DNA of 64,000 nucleotides from NCBI GenBank assembly GCA_900545925.1, contig URAZ01000011.1, forward strand, positions 19,601 to 83,600. Reading direction: 5' to 3'. Below the pieces are notes generated by a model that was given only the letters and a program-made list of their open reading frames with translations, did no database searches and was not told the DNA's origin. The translations under genes and the position numbers were made by a program. The DNA comes from an uncultured Eubacteriales bacterium. GTDB lineage: Bacteria > Bacillota > Clostridia > Oscillospirales > Oscillospiraceae. Positions 58,458 to 64,000 of this stretch are shown here, piece after piece. Positions within the stretch are counted from its first letter, which is position 1; each line of letters opens with the position of its first letter.

Positions 58458-59930
58458 ATGGAAGACAAGTATTCAATGCAGCCCGGACAGGAACATGAGC
58501 CGAATCAGCCGGACGCAGAAGACGTTGACGCACTGCTGCAGGATGTAAAAATTCTGCTCGGTGAATCGGACGGCGAAGCTGCGGAGCAGCCCTCTGCCGA
58601 AGACGAACCCGCCCCGGAGGAATCCGGCGGCGAGCCGCTGAGCGCAGAAGACGTGCACATCGACTATGGCAAATTCTACGGTCCGGAGGAGCAGAAGGAG
58701 CCGGAGGCTCCGCTGACGTTTTATGAGCAGTCCAAGCCTGCGTACCAGCGCGCGCGGCGCGCGGAGTACGAACGCGTCCGGGAACAGGAACGGCTTGCGA
58801 GAGCCGAGCGTCAGCAGGCATTTGAGCAGGAGCGCGCCGCCCATATGAAAAAGAAAAAAGCAGAGCGGAAGCATGCAGGCACACATAAAAGCACGGCAGA
58901 ATACGCAGAATGGCTCTACACGCAGGGGTTGAGCGCCGATGAGCACAGCGCGCGCGCCGAGCAGGAGGAAAAGCTTGCACAGCCGGAAACGCAGCGGCGC
59001 GGAAAACCGGAGAAGCCGAAGCGCCGCCATGGACTGCGCATTGTGCTGCTGCTTATCCTGCTGCTGGCACTTGGCGCGGCATCGTTCCATTTTCTGATTG
59101 CCCGCGCGCCGCAGAGTGAGAACGCGCTCTCGGCCCGCAAATCCGGCTGCGCGACCATTCTCGTCGCAGGCACGGACGAAGGCGGCTATCGCACAGACTC
59201 CATGATGCTGGTAAATGTAAATCGTACAGAGAAGACCATTCATCTCGTTTCCATCCCGCGCGACACACTGATCTTCTGCGAATATTCCGTTCCGAAGATC
59301 AATTCTGCCTACGGCTGGGCCGGAGGCGGTGAGGCCGGCATGCAGGAACTGCTGCTGCGCGTATCGGAGGTCATCGGCTTCGAGCCGGATGGCTATGCTG
59401 TGATCGATCTGAGCGTGTTTGAACAGCTGGTCGATCTGATGGGCGGCATTACATTTGACGTGCCGGTCGATATGCACTATTCAGACCCCACGCAGGGATT
59501 GAATATCGATTTGCAGGCTGGAGAGCAGCATTTGAACGGCGAACAGGCCATGCAGGTTGCGCGCTTCCGCTCTGGCTACGCGACAGCGGATCTCGGACGT
59601 ATTGAGGTGCAGCGTTCGCTCGTCTCAGCGGCGCTCCGGCAGTGGGTATCGCCGAAGGGTGCGCTGCATCTGTCGAAGGCCGTGAAGCTGGTGCTGGAAC
59701 ATACGAACACGAATCTGACAAAGGCCAATCTTCTGTGGCTGGCAGAAAGCTTCCTGCTCTGCGGCCGCAGCGAGATCAGTTCCACTACACTGCCCGGCTA
59801 TGCCGCGAATTTCACAAGCGGGTCTTACTATGTGCTCGACGCAGGAGGCGTCGCGGACATTGTGAACCGGTACTTAAATCCCTATGAGAAAGAGGTGCAG
59901 GCCGCGGAACTCTACATCCGCAACGGCTGA
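58458..59930 (+). CDS. LytR-CpsA-Psr (LCP) family protein
   Basis: LCP proteins attach teichoic acids or capsules to peptidoglycan outside the membrane. The 490-residue protein has an acidic/charged cytoplasmic N-terminus of about 190 residues, one membrane span (about 193-213: RIVLLLILLLALGAASFHFL), then the LCP domain. This carries DSMMLVNVNRTEKTIHLVSIPRDT (about 243), GGEAGMQELLLRVSEVIGFEPDGYAVIDL and RFRSGYATADLGRIEVQRSLV. The long disordered-looking N-terminus is unusual. ATG 58458 with AAGGAG is the start. The YbaK-type gene follows after 5 bases. Confidence 0.92.
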   Translation: MEDKYSMQPGQEHEPNQPDAEDVDALLQDVKILLGESDGEAAEQPSAEDEPAPEESGGEPLSAEDVHIDYGKFYGPEEQKEPEAPLTFYEQSKPAYQRARRAEYERVREQERLARAERQQAFEQERAAHMKKKKAERKHAGTHKSTAEYAEWLYTQGLSADEHSARAEQEEKLAQPETQRRGKPEKPKRRHGLRIVLLLILLLALGAASFHFLIARAPQSENALSARKSGCATILVAGTDEGGYRTDSMMLVNVNRTEKTIHLVSIPRDTLIFCEYSVPKINSAYGWAGGGEAGMQELLLRVSEVIGFEPDGYAVIDLSVFEQLVDLMGGITFDVPVDMHYSDPTQGLNIDLQAGEQHLNGEQAMQVARFRSGYATADLGRIEVQRSLVSAALRQWVSPKGALHLSKAVKLVLEHTNTNLTKANLLWLAESFLLCGRSEISSTTLPGYAANFTSGSYYVLDAGGVADIVNRYLNPYEKEVQAAELYIRNG

Positions 59931-59935
59931 TCCAT

Positions 59936-60493
59936 ATGTATATCGATCCTGTACGGTATGAGGGCCGCCCGGGCAATGTTTCGGGGCGGCTGGAAAAAGA
60001 GCAGCGCTGCTATGCGCTGCTGGACAAGCTGCAGATTTCCTATGCCCGTGTTGACCACGAGCACGCGGACACCATTGAGGCCTGTGAAGCTGTTGAACAG
60101 GTGCTCGGCGAGAAGATCTGTAAAAATCTATTTCTCTGTAACCGGCAGAAGACGCAGTTTTATCTGCTGATGCTGGAGGGGGAAAAAGTGTTCAAGACGA
60201 AGGACCTTTCCAAGCAGCTGGGCGTGGCGCGGCTGTCGTTCGCGGATCCGGCGGATATGAAAAAATACCTCGATATCACGCCCGGCTCTGTCAGCGTGCT
60301 CGGTCTGATGAACGACACGGAAAACGCCGTTCAGCTTGTACTCGACAAGCCAATCGCCGAATCCGCCCGCATCGGCTGCCACCCGTGCATCAACACCTCG
60401 ACGCTGGCCGTTTCCACGCAGGACATCCTGACAAAATTTCTGCCTGCTGTCCGCCACGAACCGATCATTGTCGATCTGCCGGAACCGGAATAA
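59936..60493 (+). CDS. YbaK/ProX-type aminoacyl-tRNA deacylase
   Basis: The 185-residue protein belongs to the YbaK/ProXp family that hydrolyses mischarged Ala- or Cys-tRNA-Pro and relatives. It has the core NLFLCNRQKTQFYLLMLEGEKVFKTKDLSKQLG (about 65-97) and the end LGLMNDTENAVQLVLDKPI, CHPCINTSTLAVSTQD. The length matches single-domain ProX. It starts five bases after the LCP stop without a clear SD, suggesting coupling. A terminator follows at 60505-60540. Confidence 0.88.
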   Translation: MYIDPVRYEGRPGNVSGRLEKEQRCYALLDKLQISYARVDHEHADTIEACEAVEQVLGEKICKNLFLCNRQKTQFYLLMLEGEKVFKTKDLSKQLGVARLSFADPADMKKYLDITPGSVSVLGLMNDTENAVQLVLDKPIAESARIGCHPCINTSTLAVSTQDILTKFLPAVRHEPIIVDLPEPE

Positions 60494-60504
60494 GCAATGT
60501 GAAA

Positions 60505-60547
60505 CAGCCCCTTGCCGCATCACTGTGCGGCAAGGGGCTGTCCTTTA
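60505..60547 (+). terminator. Terminator of the LCP-deacylase operon
   Basis: A perfect 15 bp stem (60505-60519 with 60526-60540, loop of six) is followed by TCCTTT. It is 12 bases past the deacylase stop. Confidence 0.85.
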
Positions 60548-60618
60548 AGAACGCGAGGAACTTCCCGGAGATCAGTTCAAACTCCACGCCCGGGAATAGC
60601 GCGGCAACAGCATAATTC
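60541..60618 (-). pseudogene. Remnant of a beta-CASP MBL C-terminus
   Basis: On the minus strand these bases read AVAALFPGVEFELISGKFLAF, closely matching VAVAPFSGAEFDLVSGKFLAF in the intact gene at 62081-63673. DNA similarity to about 62255-62335 is also clear, and the frame runs into the neighbouring terminator. No start or catalytic part is present, so it is a fragment of a lost paralogue or a partial duplication. Confidence 0.6.
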
Positions 60619-60728
60619 TCGGATTCCGAGCGTGATTCTGCGACTGTTGGGTTGTATTCTCACTGCCGAAATCTTAGAATACCCACAGGACGCGAACCAT
60701 CACCCATCAGGTAATGTAGGTACTTCTG

Positions 60729-61165
60729 TGATCGGCCTGATTGTGGCTTTGAGCTGCAATCTTGCGTTTCTGAAAGCCATACTCGGCTTTTTTCTGGGCG
60801 CGATTTTCTTTGCGGCCAGTATCGTATGTCAGGCGGTATTCGTAAACAAGGCGTTTTTCAGTGTAGAAGATGCCGGACTGGACGATAGCACGCTTTCCGG
60901 CTTCAGGAAAAGCGTGATCGCCCATGCAGAGAGATCCGTCGAATTGACAGCATCCTTCCTTGGCTTTACCCTTCCCATGGTTTTGGCCGCTGCTGATATG
61001 GGGCCTGCCTCCGAAAGTCTGCTGATTTTGGGTGCTGTGGGCGCCGCTGCATTTCTGCTGGTCTATTCAGTCGTGCTGTATTTCCTGAATGCGTCTCTTT
61101 TAAAAAAGGCGTATACGATCTGTCCGAGAAGGAAGCTGCCATTTATCATCGAAACCACAAGTTGA
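60729..61165 (+). CDS. Multi-span membrane protein, probably N-terminally truncated
   Basis: From about GTG 60729 the frame encodes about 145 residues with four hydrophobic segments (VIGLIVALSCNLAFLKAILGFFLGAIFFAASIVCQAVFV; then two more C-terminal spans). A central hydrophilic loop (FSVEDAGLDDSTLSGFRKSVIAHAERSVELT) lies between. Upstream the frame stays open through the MBL remnant, so the real start is uncertain and there is no good SD; the gene may be damaged at its 5' end. I recognise no family. Its stop overlaps the TTG start of the next gene. Confidence 0.45.
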
Positions 61166-61641
61166 AACGGAATTGCGCCATTGCGCTGGTCATTGTTCTA
61201 GCCGTGACTTTCGTTGGACATCAGTTTTCCACTTCGATCTGGGGGCCCTACAGCATTATGGAAAGCGCAGCAACATTTGAGGATTACGACAGCTTCATTC
61301 AATATATGCAGCAGGATATTTCTGCTGCATCCGGTTACCACACGGAGGAACCGGATGCAGTGGCCGTACAGATTCCTTATGGGACGGAAGATGCACCGAC
61401 CCGAAGGCTAGAAGACAAGAACGGCAACGTGGTTTGTGAATATATCGACCGCAATGAAACCGTTGTTTCCCTTCGATCTACGCCTAAGGACAGAACGCTC
61501 CTTCCAATTACGGTCTGCACAGAGGACGACCTTCGGGCCGCACAGCAGACAGCCGCTGTCCGCCATGTGATTTTCTGCGCCGCTTATTGTCTTGAATGTC
61601 TGGTCATTGCAGCGGTCTATATCAGGAAAAAGGCAAAGTAA
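61162..61641 (+). CDS. Hypothetical membrane-anchored protein
   Basis: The 159-residue protein has an N-terminal hydrophobic segment (CAIALVIVLAVTFVGHQF, signal or anchor), a soluble acidic middle (about 30-125), and a C-terminal span (HVIFCAAYCLECLVIAAVYI) with a basic tail. TTG 61162 overlaps the preceding stop (TTGA), suggesting coupling with the neighbouring membrane protein. Its codon pattern looks protein-like. I recognise no family. Confidence 0.6.
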   Translation: MKRNCAIALVIVLAVTFVGHQFSTSIWGPYSIMESAATFEDYDSFIQYMQQDISAASGYHTEEPDAVAVQIPYGTEDAPTRRLEDKNGNVVCEYIDRNETVVSLRSTPKDRTLLPITVCTEDDLRAAQQTAAVRHVIFCAAYCLECLVIAAVYIRKKAK

Positions 61642-61671
61642 GAAGCTATGCCCGCAGGCCGATGCGGCAGT

Positions 61672-62064
61672 TTATGCCCATCTGATTCCTTCGACGCGGC
61701 ATTTTTCAAGCGCTTCATCCTGTCCCTGCCGGGCGGCGGCAATATACCAGTGTTTTGCCTGCTCTGCATCGCGCGCGGTGCCGATCCCCACTTCATAGAA
61801 CGTTCCAAGGTTATACTGCGCGTCCCAATCGCCATGCTCTGCGGCGCGCTTTGTCCAATAGAACGCGTTCGCGTCGTCCTGCGGAACGCCCTGCCCCTTC
61901 AGATAGAACCAGCCGACCTGGCACTCAGCCAGCGGATACCCCTGCTCCGCCAGTTCCAGATGCCCCTTAAAGCAGGCTTCATATTCTCCCGCTTCCCAGT
62001 ATCGATCGATCAACTCGCAGCAGCGGTCATATTCCGGACAGGGCTTATAATAATCGATTTCCAT
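61672..62064 (-). CDS. Sel1-repeat protein
   Basis: The 130-residue protein contains Sel1-like TPR helices (YPLAECQVGWFYLKGQGVPQDDANAFYWTKRAAEHGDWDAQYNLGTFYEVGIGTARDAEQAKHWYIAAARQG, residues 44-115), two to three repeats. Such proteins mediate protein-protein contacts. There is no signal peptide. It is convergent with the hypothetical protein on the plus strand and ends near it. It lies 16 bases downstream of the MBL gene, so the two are likely co-transcribed. Confidence 0.85.
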   Translation of the reverse strand: MEIDYYKPCPEYDRCCELIDRYWEAGEYEACFKGHLELAEQGYPLAECQVGWFYLKGQGVPQDDANAFYWTKRAAEHGDWDAQYNLGTFYEVGIGTARDAEQAKHWYIAAARQGQDEALEKCRVEGIRWA

Positions 62065-62080
62065 TGGTATCCCCCCGTTT

Positions 62081-63673
62081 TTATTTCTCCCACCTGTCGA
62101 TGAGCGCCTGGATCTGCGCGGTGAAGCGGGTCAGGTCACGGTTCGGCCGCTCCTTGCAGCTCTGCGCCACAAGAAGCAGGCGCTGTGCCGCTGCGATGAG
62201 CGCGTCGAAGACGCCCTTCTTCCGTGCCGCGCCGCGCTTGGCGATCGGACAGCCTTCCGGGAACGCGAGGAATTTGCCGGAAACAAGGTCAAACTCCGCG
62301 CCCGAGAACGGCGCAACGGCGACATAGCCCTTTTCCTGCAGCAGTGCCTGGAACGCTTCGCAGGCCTCGGTATCGCCGTGGTTGACGAAAATCGTCTCCG
62401 GCTTTTTCTCGAAGGCCTCTACCCAGTTCAGAAGGCCCTTCTGGTCGGCGTGGCCGCTCGTGCCGTGCAGGACGGCGATCTCGGCGTTCACGGCAATATC
62501 CTCGCCGAACAGCCGCACCTCCTTCACCCCGTCCAGCAGCGCCCGCCCCAGCGTGCCCTTGGACTGATAGCCCGCGATGAGGATGATATTTTCCGCCATC
62601 CAGAGATTGTGCTTCAAATGGTGCCGGATGCGGCCCGCGTCGCACATGCCGCTGGCAGACAGGATGACCTTGGGGCGCGGATCGCTGTTGATGGCCTTGG
62701 ACTGCTCGGCCGTGATCGCGAATTGCAGTCCGGGGCACCAGATGGGGTTCTGGCCGCTTTTCAGGACGGCCTGCGTCTCCGGGTCAAAGCAGTCGGTATC
62801 GCACTGTAAAAAGACGCTGGTGGCCTCCTCGGCCAGTGGGCTGTCGAGATAGACCGGGAAGCCGTCGTGGCCGTGTACAAGCTTTTTCTGCTTGATTTCA
62901 CGCAGCAGGTACAGTAGTTCCTGCGTCCGGCCCACAGCGAAGGCCGGGATGATGACGCTGCCGCCGCGGTCAAACGCCCGCTGCAGAACCTCCGTCAACT
63001 CCGCACGCACATCCTTGGGCTTGTCGTGCAGGCGGTTGCCGTAGGTCGATTCGACGACAAGATAGTCCGTCTCGGCGACGGGCAGCGGATCGTTCAGGAT
63101 CGGCTGGTCGATATTACCGACGTCGCCGGAGAACACGATCTTTTTCTCAGTGCCGCCCTCACGCAGCCAGAATTCGATGCAGGCCGAGCCCAGCAGGTGG
63201 CCAATATCGGAAAAGCGCACACGCAATCCATCCGCGATCATCACGCACTCGCCGTACCGGCAGGGGCGGAAGCACGATGCCGCGCCCTTTGCGTCGTCAA
63301 CGGTGTACAGCGGCTCGACCGGCGGCTCGCCCGCGCGCTCTGCCTTGCGTGTTTTCCACGCGGCTTCGGATTCCTGAATGTTCGCCGAGTCGCGCAGCAT
63401 GACGTCTGCCAGACTGCATGTGGCAGGTGTCGCGTAAATTTTCCCGCGGAAGCCGTCTTTATAAAGCTGCGGCAGAAGTCCCGCGTGGTCGATATGCGCA
63501 TGGGTCAGAAAAACGGCACTGACGTCCTTTGCCGCAACAGGCAGCGGAATATTTTCATAGACATCCATCCCCTGCTCCATGCCGCGGTCGATCAGATACT
63601 TCTCCCCTGCCAGTTCCAGCAGCGTGCAGCTGCCTGTGACCTCATGGGCAGCACCGACGAATGTAATCTTCAT
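62081..63673 (-). CDS. MBL-fold beta-CASP RNA-processing exonuclease family protein
   Basis: The 530-residue protein has the MBL motif THAHIDHAG (about 57-65), a further ligand SGDVGN (about 180) and the beta-CASP region (PAFAVGRTQELLYLL; VILSASGMCDAGRIRHHLKHNL). It closes with HGTSGHADQKGLLNW and VNHGDTEACEAF (about 400-450). This is the YSH1/CPSF73-like group of RNases in bacteria. ATG 63673 has GGAGGAG upstream. It is followed by a Sel1 gene. A remnant of its C-terminus lies at 60541-60618. Confidence 0.92.
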   Translation of the reverse strand: MKITFVGAAHEVTGSCTLLELAGEKYLIDRGMEQGMDVYENIPLPVAAKDVSAVFLTHAHIDHAGLLPQLYKDGFRGKIYATPATCSLADVMLRDSANIQESEAAWKTRKAERAGEPPVEPLYTVDDAKGAASCFRPCRYGECVMIADGLRVRFSDIGHLLGSACIEFWLREGGTEKKIVFSGDVGNIDQPILNDPLPVAETDYLVVESTYGNRLHDKPKDVRAELTEVLQRAFDRGGSVIIPAFAVGRTQELLYLLREIKQKKLVHGHDGFPVYLDSPLAEEATSVFLQCDTDCFDPETQAVLKSGQNPIWCPGLQFAITAEQSKAINSDPRPKVILSASGMCDAGRIRHHLKHNLWMAENIILIAGYQSKGTLGRALLDGVKEVRLFGEDIAVNAEIAVLHGTSGHADQKGLLNWVEAFEKKPETIFVNHGDTEACEAFQALLQEKGYVAVAPFSGAEFDLVSGKFLAFPEGCPIAKRGAARKKGVFDALIAAAQRLLLVAQSCKERPNRDLTRFTAQIQALIDRWEK

Positions 63674-63774
63674 AGGCAGACTCCTCCTTTTTGTTCAGTA
63701 TAGCATAAATCGCCGGTTCTGCAATCACCCGTTCGTATGCGAAAAAAATATTTTCGATTTTTTCAAAAAAACAC

Positions 63775-63803
63775 TTGACATTTTGACACTCTTCGTCTAT
63801 AAT
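63775..63803 (+). promoter_or_regulatory. Consensus promoter of the tRNA cluster
   Basis: -35 TTGACA (63775-63780) and -10 TATAAT (63798-63803), both perfect consensus, are 17 bp apart. It starts the tRNA-Thr/tRNA-Tyr transcript, which runs past the window edge. Confidence 0.95.
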
Positions 63804-63822
63804 CAGCCTTGCTGTTTGAGTC

Positions 63823-63898
63823 GCTGGTATAGCTCAGCCGGTAGAGCAGCTGATTTGTAATCAGCAGGTCGGGGGTTCGAGTCCGTCTACCAGCTCCA
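63823..63898 (+). tRNA. tRNA-Thr (anticodon TGT)
   Basis: This is a 76-nt tRNA: acceptor GCTGGTA (63823-63829) pairs with TACCAGC, with discriminator T and encoded CCA (63896-63898). The anticodon arm CTGAT-TTGTA-ATCAG gives anticodon TGT (Thr ACN). A GGTTCGAGTCC T-loop is present. Confidence 0.97.
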
Positions 63899-63927
63899 AT
63901 CTTTCCGCAGCGCAGCAAACTGAATAT

Positions 63928-64000
63928 GGGGGAATTCCCGAGTGGCCAAAGGGGGCAGACTGTAAATCTGTTGTCAGTGACTTCGGTGGTTCGAATCCAC
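63928..64000 (+). tRNA. tRNA-Tyr (anticodon GTA), cut by the window end
   Basis: The sequence starts with acceptor GGGGGAA and TTCCCGAGTGG. The anticodon arm CAGA-CTGTAAA-TCTG gives GTA (Tyr), followed by a long variable arm and GGTTCGAATCC. It is truncated before the acceptor 3' strand. Confidence 0.93.

Overview
The window is a 64 kb chromosomal segment of a moderately high-GC, endospore-forming Firmicute. It looks like a gut Clostridia of the order Oscillospirales. The evidence is a complete spoIIA operon (spoIIAA-spoIIAB-sigF), spoIIGA-sigE, yunB, an SpoVD-like PASTA penicillin-binding protein, a MurE with the DNPR motif of diaminopimelate-adding ligases, a T-box riboswitch, strong AGGAGG ribosome binding sites and small DUF951, YqzL and DUF6061 proteins. 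No species can be named from the sequence alone. Most genes lie on the minus strand.

Layout: 1-1162 looks like a decayed mobile element: a perfect-spacing promoter, a short leader ORF with an attenuator, small element-type genes, and a truncated reading frame abutting tRNA-Leu. 1225-4754 holds rex, sigE-spoIIGA, a DUF951 gene and an S1-domain gene. 4937-7279 is a large surface protein with InlB-type repeats and SLH domains. 7623-13943 carries trmB, a PAP2 phosphatase, a FliB-like Cys-cluster protein, a YerC/TrpR-like regulator, a methyltransferase, hslO, a GNAT enzyme and a small membrane protein. 14105-18253 is a MarR-controlled heterodimeric ABC exporter.

18641-32691 is the division and cell-wall (dcw) cluster, read right to left: mraZ-rsmH-ftsL-pbp-murE-murF-mraY-ftsW-murG-murA-ftsQ-ftsZ. 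It lacks murD, murC, murB and ftsA. Next come a ClpC-type ATPase, a ferredoxin, a TrmN6-like methylase and rsmI. An 830 bp repeat-rich gap follows, then an MBL hydrolase, ligA, yunB, pcrA, the spoIIA operon and valS with two YcxB-like membrane genes and a valine-type T-box upstream of them. After that come a coiled-coil protein, coaD, rsmD, uvrC, an HPr-like protein lacking the catalytic His, mutS2, recO, yqzL, a DUF362 iron-sulfur protein, an LCP ligase, a YbaK-type deacylase, two unknown membrane proteins, a Sel1-repeat protein, a beta-CASP metallo-beta-lactamase, and the start of a tRNA cluster (Thr, Tyr).

The most distinctive non-coding content is a dispersed family of about 105 bp elements with long terminal inverted repeats that are themselves hairpins. 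Four copies are full length, and there are solo-hairpin and partial derivatives, all in intergenic gaps. I found no CRISPR array, prophage, complete insertion sequence or obvious defence island. The strongest leads for something unusual are the repeat family, the valine T-box separated from valS, and the His-less HPr-like protein.
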